A stretch of 64,000 bases of DNA from Myxococcales bacterium (GTDB taxonomy: Bacteria; Myxococcota_A; Polyangia; Polyangiales; GCA-016699535), in the NCBI GenBank assembly GCA_020633325.1, contig JACKDX010000001.1, positions 868,001-932,000 of the forward strand, in the 5' to 3' direction. Shown piece after piece: positions 27,315-35,771 of this stretch. The notes beneath the pieces were generated by a model, which saw only the letters and a program-made list of their open reading frames with translations, was not told where the DNA came from and did no database searches. Numbering within the stretch: position 1 is the first letter of the stretch; each line of letters opens with the position of its first letter. The position numbers and the translations under genes were made by a program.

Positions 27315-28181
27315 ATGCCGGAAAGTTGCCAAGCAATTGCGTCTGCGGTTAAACACGAAAACGTGGCTTTTCGTTCGAGCGCAGCTGGTGTCGTGGTTGC
27401 GTGCAGCGTGCTGTGCGTGTGGCTCATTCAGGCTGACGCCGTCAGAGCCTCCGAGGACGATGTTCGGTCCAAGCGAAGCGTATCGGTAGGATATCCGTGG
27501 CAAGGCCGGCTGGTGCGCGGCTGGCAGCTCGGGCAAAGCAAGTATCTGCGCCAGACCGGTGAGTACGTGGCCGGTGGCAATTTTCATGGCACCTGGGAGC
27601 TTGTGCAGCTTCTCGAGCGAGCGGCTCGCAGGGTCGCGTTTCGTGTGCCTGGTGCCAAGCTTTCTGTCGGTGAACTCTCCAAGAGGAATGGTGGCCGCAT
27701 CAGCGGACACCGTTCCCATGAGAACGGACGAGATGTGGATATAGCGTTCTATCTCAACAACGCCGCAGGCAAACCGGTCGAGCCATGGAGTTTTGTTAAC
27801 ATTGGGCGAAGCGGCCAGGGACAAGCCCGCAATAGTCATTTATCTTTTGACGATGCACGCAATTGGGAGCTCATCGCCAAGCTAGTGGCCGATGGCGATG
27901 CCCGCGTGCAGCGGATTTTTGTGGCTAGGGAGATACAGGCGAGGCTCCTGGCGGAAGGGCGCAGGCGAGGTGCATCGTCTGTTCTCATTGAACGGGCGAA
28001 ACACGTGATGGTTCAGCCTGCGCATGGACATCCGCACCGCAACCATTTTCACGTGCGCATCTATTGCGCGCCGGCTGATCAAGTCATGTGTCGAGACAAA
28101 CCGCCGTTTTGGACCTGGTATCCCGGGGTCGCGCCGCATGGAAGCGGGCTCGAGCTACTGGCGATAGGGCCGTTGAGGTAA
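27315..28181 (+). CDS. Penicillin-insensitive murein endopeptidase, MepA-like (M74), 288 aa
   Basis: MepA cleaves D-Ala-mDAP (and LD) cross-links of peptidoglycan in the periplasm. The zinc-binding LAS motifs are present: GHRSHENGRDVDIAF gives H135-x6-D142, and HGHPHRNHFHVRI gives the terminal H-x-H (H244, H246). The N-terminus contains a hydrophobic segment at about residues 22-40 ending AVRA, a plausible but slightly long signal peptide; the real start may be downstream. Length agrees with the family. It is divergent from the long NfeD gene with only about 48 bases between starts, and purU follows after 7 bases, so the two may be cotranscribed. Confidence 0.87.
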   Translation: MPESCQAIASAVKHENVAFRSSAAGVVVACSVLCVWLIQADAVRASEDDVRSKRSVSVGYPWQGRLVRGWQLGQSKYLRQTGEYVAGGNFHGTWELVQLLERAARRVAFRVPGAKLSVGELSKRNGGRISGHRSHENGRDVDIAFYLNNAAGKPVEPWSFVNIGRSGQGQARNSHLSFDDARNWELIAKLVADGDARVQRIFVAREIQARLLAEGRRRGASSVLIERAKHVMVQPAHGHPHRNHFHVRIYCAPADQVMCRDKPPFWTWYPGVAPHGSGLELLAIGPLR

Positions 28182-28188
28182 CCCCATC

Positions 28189-29040
28189 ATGCGCACGGCG
28201 ACCCTGCTTATATATGGTCGTGATCGGCCGGGGCTGGTTGCCGAGATTTCTAAACTTATCTTCCGCCACGGCGGCAATATCCTGCACGCGGATCAACATA
28301 TCGTGCAGGAGCAGGGGCTATTCTTACAAAGGATCGAATGGGATCTCACCGGGTTTGTTCCCAACGGCGACGAGGTTACCGACGTCATCAAGAAAGCAAT
28401 TGAGCCGCTGGGCATGGAATGGTCTTTGCGCTTCTCCGCGCAATTACCAAAAGTCGCCATCTGCGTGTCCAAACATGCCCACTGTCTCTACGAGCTGTTG
28501 GCACGATGGAAGAACGGCGAGCTCGGCGCGGATATAAGAGTAGTGCTCTCTAACCATAGTGTGCTTCAGGAAGTGGCCGATCGGTTTTCGGTCCCGTTTT
28601 TGCACTGTCCGATTATACCTGGCCGCAGGTCTCAGCAGGAACAGCAACTGAGAAACGAGCTTGAAAGGTGTGACATCGACCTTGTAGTCCTCGCCCGCTA
28701 CATGCAAATTCTTTCTGAGGAGTTGGTCAGTCGGTATCCGAATCGGATCATCAACATTCATCATTCCTTTTTGCCCGCATTCCCCGGCGTGAGGCCTTAC
28801 CACAGGGCCCATGAGCGGGGCGTCAAGATCATCGGCGCGACCGCGCACTACGTCACTGAGGCGTTAGATGAGGGTCCCATCATTGAACAGGATGTGGTGC
28901 GGGTTAGCCACAGAGATTCGGTGCAGGATCTCGTGGCCAAGGGTCGAGATCTGGAGAAGCTCGTGCTTGCGCGCGCCGTCGCCTACCACGTATCTGCCCG
29001 CGTGCTCGTATATGGAAACCGTACAGTGGTGTTCCGCTAG
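28189..29040 (+). CDS. purU: Formyltetrahydrofolate deformylase, 283 aa
   Basis: PurU hydrolyses 10-formyl-THF to THF and formate, balancing one-carbon pools and feeding formate to PurT. It has an N-terminal ACT domain (LLIYGRDRPGLVAEISKLIF, then GNILHADQHIV). The formyltransferase-fold catalytic domain has VLARYMQILS, INIHHSFLPAFPGVRPYHRA with the catalytic His/Asn region, and GATAHYVTEALDEGPIIEQD. Length is typical. It stands 7 bases after the MepA-like gene and converges with dam. Confidence 0.95.
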   Translation: MRTATLLIYGRDRPGLVAEISKLIFRHGGNILHADQHIVQEQGLFLQRIEWDLTGFVPNGDEVTDVIKKAIEPLGMEWSLRFSAQLPKVAICVSKHAHCLYELLARWKNGELGADIRVVLSNHSVLQEVADRFSVPFLHCPIIPGRRSQQEQQLRNELERCDIDLVVLARYMQILSEELVSRYPNRIINIHHSFLPAFPGVRPYHRAHERGVKIIGATAHYVTEALDEGPIIEQDVVRVSHRDSVQDLVAKGRDLEKLVLARAVAYHVSARVLVYGNRTVVFR

Positions 29041-29044
29041 AGTG

Positions 29045-29077
29045 TTAAGAGTCCCACGGCCGCTCAGTCGCTCTTAG
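29045..29077. terminator. Weak inverted repeat between convergent purU and dam
   Basis: TTAAGAG (29045-29051) can pair with CTCTTAG (29071-29077), allowing one G-T pair, around a 19-base loop. It straddles the ends of two convergent genes but has no good T run on either side. A bidirectional terminator role is only a possibility. Confidence 0.25.
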
Positions 29078-29955
29078 TAATTACGAATGATGAGCTCGGG
29101 AACCGGGCGCCTGGCTTCTCCCTTACAGTTGATGGCCCGCGGGGCTAAAATGCGTTCAATGCGATAGCCTTCGTAAATACGGTGGATGAGCGGAACATCG
29201 CTATTGGACAGCATCAGCTTTGCCCCTTTTGAATCAAGCGCACGAAAAACATCGCCAAGCTCAGTTTGATCTTGCCAACTAAACCCTGCGAGGGAATAAC
29301 TCGTGAAGTTCGCGGTGGCAGAGATGGGCGCATAAGGTGGGTCCAAATAGAAAAAGTCCTCATCCCGCCCGATAGTCGGGAGATCGCGAAAGTCCATACA
29401 CTCCAGTTGAACGCGCTTGAGACGGCGGGAGGCCTCACGCAGGTTTTCCTCATCGATAATGCGGGGATTGGAGTATCGTCCGAGCGGCACATTGAACTCG
29501 CCTTGGCGATTGACGCGGTGTAACCCATTGAAACATGTCTTATTGAGATAGATGAACCTTGCAGCGTGCTCGGTATTCAACACCTGTCGCGACTGATTAT
29601 ATTGCTCACGCACTTGGTAATAGTGAATGGTGCTATGCCGTTTCGCCAACCGTTGAAGCTCCACAATGACATCCTCAACCGCATCTCGAACGCTTTGATA
29701 GGCGTGAATCAGAGCAGGGTTGACGTCGCACAGCATGGCCCGCTTAGGCGCGTGGGCAAAGAATAGGGCGGCGCCGCCCGCAAAGGGCTCGATGTGCCGC
29801 TTATACTCAGCGCCCTCTGGGAGTCTTTGCGTCAACTGATGGAGTAGCCGGCCTTTGCCTCCCGCCCACTTTACGATCGGAGAGCAAGGAACAAAGTCGC
29901 GGAAATCACTGGGGTTTTTTGCATGCGAGCGCGCCGGAAGTATCGATGTAGGCAT
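29074..29955 (-). CDS. dam: DNA adenine methylase, Dam type (D12 class), 293 aa
   Basis: N6-adenine methyltransferase of the D12 class. Motif X VKWAGGKGRLL, motif I IEPFAGGAALFF and catalytic motif IV DPPY (residues 205-208) are all present. The target-recognition part YLNKTCFNGLHRVNRQGEFNVPLG is typical of GATC-methylating Dam enzymes. No restriction endonuclease gene is adjacent, so it appears to be an orphan methylase with a regulatory or repair role. GATC specificity is inferred from family membership. The start at 29955 is preceded by TAGGA inside a potential hairpin. Confidence 0.9.
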   Translation of the reverse strand: MPTSILPARSHAKNPSDFRDFVPCSPIVKWAGGKGRLLHQLTQRLPEGAEYKRHIEPFAGGAALFFAHAPKRAMLCDVNPALIHAYQSVRDAVEDVIVELQRLAKRHSTIHYYQVREQYNQSRQVLNTEHAARFIYLNKTCFNGLHRVNRQGEFNVPLGRYSNPRIIDEENLREASRRLKRVQLECMDFRDLPTIGRDEDFFYLDPPYAPISATANFTSYSLAGFSWQDQTELGDVFRALDSKGAKLMLSNSDVPLIHRIYEGYRIERILAPRAINCKGEARRPVPELIIRNY

Positions 29956-29982
29956 GTGTCCTACATTAGAACACCTTGTAGG
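29947..29982 (-). promoter_or_regulatory. Possible SD-sequestering repeats around the dam start
   Basis: On the minus strand the leader reads CCTACA, 11 bases, TGTAGG, then the dam ATG and CCTACA again in codons 2-3. TGTAGG includes part of the only SD-like sequence (TAGGA). It can pair with the upstream CCTACA (hairpin, plus-strand 29960-29965 with 29977-29982) or with the downstream copy (29947-29952). Either pairing would hide the SD. The three six-base elements are seen directly; regulation is inference. Confidence 0.35.
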
Positions 29983-30000
29983 CCCGCGTAAAAAATTCGG

Positions 30001-31200
30001 CTAGCCGGTGGGGACAGGAGCCTGGCCGATTGCCTCAAGTTCCTCCAGGGTTTTTGCCGATGCACGGCGCTGCCAGTATAAAACGATGGCAAAAAGCACG
30101 TTAAATAGCACTAGCCGCAGCCATAGATAGATGTCCAAGCGATCGAACATCGCAAAGATGCTGATGAGGTAAGTATGGGGCGCAAGGCCCATCCACCGCC
30201 AGAGAGCGCGCATCGGGCCAAGGTTGTGCTTCCGATAGACAGCTGCGGTTTCGGGGGTGACGGTGTAGCTCAGTCCCTCGCGGCGGCCGGCAGGATTGGT
30301 CATTTTGACAAACCAGTTTTCATTGTTGACGGCGCCTCTCAAGAAACTGACCAGTGCGCGTTGTTGCCACGGCGCCTTGCTATCCGCCAAACTTGCGCCC
30401 AGGGCATCCATCTGCGCGACGCTCTCATTGTCGGTGCTGTGCGGATTCGTCAGACGCAAAAATGATTCCTTGTAGAAGTCGTAGCTGAGAATCTGCGCCA
30501 CGCTTGCGAGCGTGAGCGGAACACTGAGCCATAGGACCCAAGCTTGGCCCGTCTGCAGCCATACATGGGTAAATCCCGCCGCCAAGCTGGCAAGGGCGAC
30601 AACCATATCCATAAACCCGTCAAGCGCCCGCCCAAACTGCGAGTGCGTCCGCCGGGCCCGGGCTAGCTCCCCGTCGGCCCCATCCAAAATCGCGGAGGTC
30701 CAAAGCAGCAGCCCGCCGACCGCCATGGCAACAGGCGTTCCCACAAACCACGCAGCTGCCGCACTGAGCCCCACCAGGGTCGCGAGGTAGGTAACCTGGT
30801 TGGGCGTCATGGCGGTCGGGTACACCAGTTTGACAAACGCATACGCCAGGGGTCGATTGACGTTGATGTTAATAGGATCCTCAACATCCGCCGGTTTTCG
30901 GATCTGGGCCAAGGGCGGTAAAGGAGGATGGGTCGTGGAAGGAAAAGAGGAAATAGGCGCCTCGATGGTTGGCCGGGCTCTGTGTACCCCCAAGAGCCCA
31001 AGTCCGCAAGCAAAGCCGTAGAGCCCAAGGGGTTTCACGAGGGGGCCCAAAGGGGGCGTTTTTCTGCCGGTGCCCCACGCGCCTAGAAACACGGTACGCA
31101 AGGGCTTCCGAGCAATTCTCGGGTCCGAAGCGGCTGCTTTGGAGGCGTGGACCGGCAGGCGCTCTTTTCCCGCAACAAGGAGTCGTAGGCGTACGCCCAC
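30001..31200 (-). CDS. CDP-alcohol phosphatidyltransferase family protein
   Basis: Integral membrane enzyme that transfers a phosphatidyl or polyol-phosphate group from a CDP-alcohol. The complete signature D-G-x2-A-R-x8-G-x3-D-x3-D is present in DGELARARRTHSQFGRALDG followed by FMD. Around it are several hydrophobic helices, with the entry sequence NRPLAYAFVKLVYPTAMTPNQVT and later MRALWRWMGLAPHTYLI. The N-terminal about 100 residues before this domain are basic then Pro-rich and not recognised. The start is uncertain: the frame is open to 31347, but that stretch overlaps the divergent GGDEF gene. I set it at a GTG at 31200; a GTG at 31092 is possible. The lipid product is unknown. Confidence 0.75.
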   Translation of the reverse strand: MGVRLRLLVAGKERLPVHASKAAASDPRIARKPLRTVFLGAWGTGRKTPPLGPLVKPLGLYGFACGLGLLGVHRARPTIEAPISSFPSTTHPPLPPLAQIRKPADVEDPININVNRPLAYAFVKLVYPTAMTPNQVTYLATLVGLSAAAAWFVGTPVAMAVGGLLLWTSAILDGADGELARARRTHSQFGRALDGFMDMVVALASLAAGFTHVWLQTGQAWVLWLSVPLTLASVAQILSYDFYKESFLRLTNPHSTDNESVAQMDALGASLADSKAPWQQRALVSFLRGAVNNENWFVKMTNPAGRREGLSYTVTPETAAVYRKHNLGPMRALWRWMGLAPHTYLISIFAMFDRLDIYLWLRLVLFNVLFAIVLYWQRRASAKTLEELEAIGQAPVPTG

Positions 31201-31303
31201 GGTGTAGGTAATGTGCGAGGTGTCATTACCTAAATGCAAAATTGGATCCAAAAATTTGCATTTTTGCCTTGTCTTTTGTTCAGGGTAGTTAAAATCGACC
31301 GCG

Positions 31304-32344
31304 ATGCACACCGCACTCTCCATACTGCGCGAGATGACCGAAGCCATGGGCAGTGGCGAGTCCTTGGATGCGGGATTGACGGCATTGACCGAGGCTGCCT
31401 TGCGCTTGACAGGGGCCGATCACGCATCGGTAAGACTTTGCAACGAGCATGGTGAGCTTCGCGCGAGCGCGCGTTCAGGGGTAGGCCTCGAACACGAGCC
31501 GCCGGTTTTTCGAAAAGGCGAGGGTCTCATCGGATGGGTCGCGGAAACGGGAAAGCTTGCCCGCATCGGAGACGGCTCGAAAGACGACCGCTTCATGATC
31601 GGAGGAGAGCCTAACTTCCAAGTTCGCTCGGTCATGTCCGTACCGATAGTGAGCAGCGGAGAAGTACGCGGGGTTTTGTCCCTGTCGGCATCGCGTGCGG
31701 ATGCGTTTAGTGAAAAAGACGAATCTATTGGCGAACTCTTGGCCCATTATGCCTTACAAGCCGTCCGCATGGCCGAGCTTGAAAAGCTTGCCATCACCGA
31801 TCCCCACACGCGCGCGTTTAACCGGCATTATCTCATCCCCGGGCTCAATCGGGAGATGCAACGTGCCCAGCGCTCCGGGGATGCGTTGAGTATTTTGTTC
31901 ATGGATTTGGATCATTTCAAACAAATCAACGACCAGCATGGACATGCGGTTGGAGACGCGGTGTTGCGAGCTTTTGTGCGAACCGTTCGGGAATGCGTAA
32001 GAGAAATCGACGTGCTCATTCGGCGCGGCGGCGAGGAGTTTGTGTTGTTTATGCCCAACACGGATACAGAGGGCGCCTATTATGTGGCGGAGCGCATTCG
32101 CTTGTGTGTCCGGCAGCAGCCGCTGCGCGTCCATGCCAGCACTTTGCTTGTGCAAACGGTTTCTATTGGCGTCGCCACTTGGGATTGCCGGGAGTCAGCG
32201 GAATCCTTGGAACAACGCGCTGACTCCGCCATGTATGAGGCCAAGAAGCAGGGTCGCAATCGTGTCGTGGTGGCGGCTCACCGCCCCTCTGGGGTACACG
32301 ACCTCAGAGACACGGCAAGTCTGCCCCATCGGCACCGACTCTGA
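31304..32344 (+). CDS. GAF-GGDEF diguanylate cyclase, 346 aa
   Basis: Makes the second messenger cyclic di-GMP. An N-terminal GAF sensor domain spans about residues 20-155 (GEGLIGWVAETGKLARIGD, MSVPIVSSGEVRGVLSL). A GGDEF domain spans about 165-325 with the active loop GGEEF (242-246) and the metal-binding FMDLDHFKQIND. The inhibitory I-site RxxD (R233-D236) lies exactly five residues before GGEEF, so feedback inhibition by c-di-GMP is expected. There are no membrane helices, so it is a cytosolic sensor. It is divergent from the CDP-alcohol enzyme and followed by purQ after about 75 bases. Confidence 0.93.
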   Translation: MHTALSILREMTEAMGSGESLDAGLTALTEAALRLTGADHASVRLCNEHGELRASARSGVGLEHEPPVFRKGEGLIGWVAETGKLARIGDGSKDDRFMIGGEPNFQVRSVMSVPIVSSGEVRGVLSLSASRADAFSEKDESIGELLAHYALQAVRMAELEKLAITDPHTRAFNRHYLIPGLNREMQRAQRSGDALSILFMDLDHFKQINDQHGHAVGDAVLRAFVRTVRECVREIDVLIRRGGEEFVLFMPNTDTEGAYYVAERIRLCVRQQPLRVHASTLLVQTVSIGVATWDCRESAESLEQRADSAMYEAKKQGRNRVVVAAHRPSGVHDLRDTASLPHRHRL

Positions 32345-32418
32345 ATCGCCCGAAAAACGATGCGCCTTTGACACCCCTTTGTGAGTCGCGGTATCGAGTC
32401 GGCCTGAGGGTCTGATTG

Positions 32419-33102
32419 GTGAACGTTGCAGTCATTGTGTATCCCGGCTCCAACGCCGATTGGGACGCCTTTCACGTCTTGAGAGACGTCATGGGTGTTG
32501 GGGCGGGTTATGTTTTCCATAAACAGACTTCGCTTGAGGGGTACGATGCCGTGGTGTTGCCGGGCGGTTTTTCCTATGGCGACTATTTGAGAAGTGGCGC
32601 GATTGCGCGCTTTAGTCCCATCAGCCGTGAGGTGACTCGATTTGCGGAAAGTGGCGGGCCGGTCCTTGGCATATGCAATGGGTTTCAGGTGCTTACAGAG
32701 CTTCATCTTTTGCCGGGGGCATTGATGCAAAATGCACAGCGCACATTTGTATGCAAGGACGTGCACATCCGCGCGGAAACGGATCAGCTATTACACCGGC
32801 CCATATCTCGAGGAACCGTCTTAAAGATGCCAGTCGCGCATGCGCATGGGCAATACGTCTGCGACCGTGCGACGCTTGATCAACTAAAAGCGCAGGACCG
32901 GATTGCATTTAGATACTGTCACGCCAATGGGGACGTCGACGATGTGAGCAATGTCAATGGATCGATGGAGGGCATTGCCGGTATTTATAACGCGAAAGGA
33001 AACGTGTTGGGCTTGATGCCCCATCCGGAGCGCGCCAGCGAAGATGTACTTGGCAGCGCAGACGGTCTGAAGCTCTTGCAAGCGCTGTGCGGGGCCAGCT
33101 AA
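32419..33102 (+). CDS. purQ: Phosphoribosylformylglycinamidine synthase, glutaminase subunit, 227 aa
   Basis: PurQ supplies ammonia from glutamine to PurL for step 4 of purine synthesis. It is a class I amidotransferase with the catalytic Cys86 in LGICNGFQVL and the His/Glu pair in LMPHPERASED. The oxyanion region VVLPGGFSYGDYLRSGAIAR is typical. The GTG at 32419 is chosen over the adjacent TTG because GAGGG at 32406-32410 is 8 bases upstream. purL begins 3 bases after its stop. No purS lies next to it, although this split PurQ/PurL type normally needs PurS. Confidence 0.95.
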   Translation: MNVAVIVYPGSNADWDAFHVLRDVMGVGAGYVFHKQTSLEGYDAVVLPGGFSYGDYLRSGAIARFSPISREVTRFAESGGPVLGICNGFQVLTELHLLPGALMQNAQRTFVCKDVHIRAETDQLLHRPISRGTVLKMPVAHAHGQYVCDRATLDQLKAQDRIAFRYCHANGDVDDVSNVNGSMEGIAGIYNAKGNVLGLMPHPERASEDVLGSADGLKLLQALCGAS

Positions 33103-33105
33103 CCC

Positions 33106-35406
33106 ATGAAGACTCCCGTGACATTGCCCGTTAGCTGGCCAAGCGACCCCGAAGTGACGCGACCTCTCGTGTCTGAGCACGGCCTCACCGAGGGTGAGTG
33201 GGATCACCTGCGTGCTTCGCTCCAGCGTAAACCAACCTTCGCAGAGCTGGGAGTCATCAGTGTTATGTGGTCTGAACACTGCTCCTACAAATCCTCGAGA
33301 GTGCATCTAAAGCGGCTGCCGACTGAGGGCGAGGCCGTGGTCCTGGGACCAGGTGAAAACGCGGGTGCCGTTGACATTGGGGATGGTTTTTGTGCGGTGT
33401 TCAAGATGGAATCCCACAACCATCCATCATACATCGAGCCCTATCAGGGTGCTGCGACGGGCGTAGGCGGCATTCTTCGCGATGTGTTCACCATGGGGGC
33501 ACGCCCAGTAGCACTCTTGAACTCGCTCAGGTTTGGAAAGCCGGATCATCCCAAGACCGCTGAGCTCTTGCGTGGAGTGGTGGCGGGCATCGGCGGCTAT
33601 GGAAACTGTATGGGTGTTCCTACCGTGGGGGGGGAGGTGCAATTCGATGAGAGCTACAATGGCAACAATCTCGTCAATGCATTTGCCCTAGGCATAGCGG
33701 AGACAAACAAACTTTTTTTTGGCCGTGCGGTAGGAGACGGTAACCCGGTGCTATATGTTGGGGCCCGCACGGGACGCGATGGCATTCATGGAGCGACCAT
33801 GGCGTCGGCGCAGTTCGATGAGACGGCCGAAACGAAACTGCCTACGGTCCAGGTCGGTGATCCGTTTAAAGAGAAGCTTTTGCTCGAGGCATGTCTGGAG
33901 ATTTTCAAAACCAATTGCATCGCGGGTGTGCAAGACATGGGTGCTGCCGGTCTCACCTCCTCAGCCGTGGAGATGGCCGCACGCGCCGGGACTGGCCTGG
34001 AGTTGGATTTAGATAGCGTGCCGCGGCGCGCTCTTGGCCTCACGCCCTATGAGATGCTGCTCTCTGAATCTCAAGAGCGCATGCTGATGGTTGCCAACAA
34101 GGGTCGGGAGGCGGAAATCATTGCTATTTGCGAGAAATGGGATCTGGAAGTAGCCGTCATTGGGAACGTGACTGAATCGGGGAGGTTTGTTTGTCGCGCC
34201 ACCCCGGGCTACGACCCATTGGCAGAAGAGCCCGTACCGCGCAACTCCCAAGTGGTGGTCGACTTACCGCTGATGCTGTTAACCGATGCGGCACCGATTT
34301 ACACGCGCCCAGAACGGCAGCCTATTTGGAAAGCGCCCGAGCCGATTCCCGCATTCTCGAAAGACCTGAACGAAGAGCTTTTGACGCTGGTGGGTTCACA
34401 CAATATCGGGAGTCGTCGCTGGATATGGACGCAGTATGACCACGTCGTAAGGAACGGCACCATCGTACGGCCGGGCGCTGCGGACGCCGCATTGATCCGT
34501 GTCTTTTGTGAGCGCGACGGAGAGATGCTCCATAAGTATCTTGCTCTTTCGGTCGATTGCAACGGACGGCATGTGAAGCTGGATCCGTTCATGGGTGCGG
34601 CGATGGCGGTGGCAGAGTGTGCGCGTAATGTGGTGTGCATCGGCGCCAAACCGTTGGGTCTTACCGACTGCTTAAACTTTGGCAATCCAGAGAGCGCTGA
34701 AACGATGTGGCATTTTTCGCGGGCGATAGATGGTATCGCCGCGGCATGTACGGCCTTACAGATTCCAGTCGTGTCGGGGAATGTGAGCTTGTATAATGAG
34801 ACAGATGGCAAACCTATCTTGCCGACGCCGGTGGTAGCGGTAGTGGGTCAGCTGAAAGACCCTGACAAACGCATCACTGCGGCGTTTGGTCAGGAGGGGG
34901 ACATGGTGGCCCAACTGGGGCCTCTCGGCCGCGGGAACTTGAGCGGTTCAGAGTGGTTGGTCAGGACGACGGGGCGGGTTGAGGGAGAGCCCTTGAGTAT
35001 CGATTTGATGATCGAAGCGCGGGTGCAGGATGCGCTTTTTTGGATGATCGACCACAAGCTTATCACGAGCGCGCACGATGTCAGCGACGGCGGCCTAAGC
35101 GTGGCGTTGGCCGAGAGCTGTCTCATGGGCGGAAAAGGCGCCCATATCGTCTTGCCCGAGGCGCTAAATGCGCGCGCGCTTTTTAGTGAGGAGCCCTCTC
35201 GCATCCTCATTGGTCTCAACAAAGACTCGAAAGCGGAAGTTCTGGCATGCGCCCGTCGGTTTGATGTCCCGCTGACGTGGCTCGGTCACGTTCAAGGCGA
35301 GCGGCTGCAAGTCGGCCCGTTCATTGATGTGCCAATCAGCGCTCTAGCAGACGCCCACGAAAAAGCGCTCGAATCCATGGTGGGCTGTTCTCCGAGCGGA
35401 GCTTAA
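33106..35406 (+). CDS. purL: Phosphoribosylformylglycinamidine synthase II, 766 aa
   Basis: PurL is the ATP-dependent synthetase subunit converting FGAR to FGAM. It is the small (about 80 kDa) form. Conserved parts include VMWSEHCSYKSSRVHLKRLP, FKMESHNHPSYIEPYQGAAT with GVGGILRDVFTMGARP following, VGDGNPVLYVGARTGRDGIHGA, and in the second half TDCLNFGNPE and SAHDVSDGGLSVALAES. Length and order are complete. It is cotranscribed with purQ (3-base gap). After its stop come two short GC-rich hairpins and then vapBC. Confidence 0.97.
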   Translation: MKTPVTLPVSWPSDPEVTRPLVSEHGLTEGEWDHLRASLQRKPTFAELGVISVMWSEHCSYKSSRVHLKRLPTEGEAVVLGPGENAGAVDIGDGFCAVFKMESHNHPSYIEPYQGAATGVGGILRDVFTMGARPVALLNSLRFGKPDHPKTAELLRGVVAGIGGYGNCMGVPTVGGEVQFDESYNGNNLVNAFALGIAETNKLFFGRAVGDGNPVLYVGARTGRDGIHGATMASAQFDETAETKLPTVQVGDPFKEKLLLEACLEIFKTNCIAGVQDMGAAGLTSSAVEMAARAGTGLELDLDSVPRRALGLTPYEMLLSESQERMLMVANKGREAEIIAICEKWDLEVAVIGNVTESGRFVCRATPGYDPLAEEPVPRNSQVVVDLPLMLLTDAAPIYTRPERQPIWKAPEPIPAFSKDLNEELLTLVGSHNIGSRRWIWTQYDHVVRNGTIVRPGAADAALIRVFCERDGEMLHKYLALSVDCNGRHVKLDPFMGAAMAVAECARNVVCIGAKPLGLTDCLNFGNPESAETMWHFSRAIDGIAAACTALQIPVVSGNVSLYNETDGKPILPTPVVAVVGQLKDPDKRITAAFGQEGDMVAQLGPLGRGNLSGSEWLVRTTGRVEGEPLSIDLMIEARVQDALFWMIDHKLITSAHDVSDGGLSVALAESCLMGGKGAHIVLPEALNARALFSEEPSRILIGLNKDSKAEVLACARRFDVPLTWLGHVQGERLQVGPFIDVPISALADAHEKALESMVGCSPSGA

Positions 35407-35407
35407 C

Positions 35408-35448
35408 CTCCGCGCGGGGAGCCAGTGCGCCAGATGGCCCGAGCGGGC
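35408..35448 (+). other. Two short GC-rich inverted repeats after purL
   Basis: CTCC-GCGCGG-GGAG (35408-35421) and GCCC-GAGC-GGGC (35437-35448). Both are 4-bp stems without a T run. They may contribute to transcript ending or stability after purL, but evidence is weak. Confidence 0.25.
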
Positions 35449-35468
35449 ATAGTACTAGCCGAAGGCAT

Positions 35469-35497
35469 TTGCCCATTGAGCCATATTACTGTATGGT
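35469..35497 (+). promoter_or_regulatory. vapBC promoter and palindromic operator candidate
   Basis: TTGCCC (35469-35474), 17 bases, then TATGGT (35492-35497) resembles a sigma70 promoter. The inverted repeat CCATA-TTACTG-TATGG (35481-35496) overlaps the -10. Toxin-antitoxin operons are typically autorepressed by the antitoxin binding such a palindrome. The leader to the vapB ATG at 35505 is very short. Confidence 0.4.
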
Positions 35498-35504
35498 TAA
35501 ATGT

Positions 35505-35771
35505 ATGAAAACCACCGTGGATTTGCCGGAGGAGCTCCTTATCGAGGCCAAAAAGCTCGCCGCGGAATCTCAGAGCACACTCAGGGAGCTGATTGAGGAA
35601 GGCCTGCGTTCCCGCCTATTGAAAGCCACCTTGATGCGCCAGAGGCAAGCACAACGGCGTACGGAGATTCGCTGGGTAACTGTGCCCGGCGGTGTGGGAA
35701 AGGAACTGGATGTGGCTGATCGCGACGCAATGTATCAGTGGTTCGACGGCCACGGCGATAACCGGCGATGA
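35505..35771 (+). CDS. vapB: VapB-type antitoxin, 88 aa
   Basis: Antitoxin partner of the downstream PIN toxin. The N-terminus MKTTVDLPEELLIEAKKLAA is a ribbon-helix-helix-like DNA-binding start seen in many VapB proteins (TTVDLPxxLxxEAK). The C-terminal half (RWVTVPGGVGKELDVADRDAMYQWF) should wrap the toxin. The ATG at 35505 is chosen because it starts exactly at the conserved MKTTVDLP; an in-frame start 36 bases upstream is unlikely. Its end overlaps vapC as ATGA, the usual TA coupling. Confidence 0.88.
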   Translation: MKTTVDLPEELLIEAKKLAAESQSTLRELIEEGLRSRLLKATLMRQRQAQRRTEIRWVTVPGGVGKELDVADRDAMYQWFDGHGDNRR

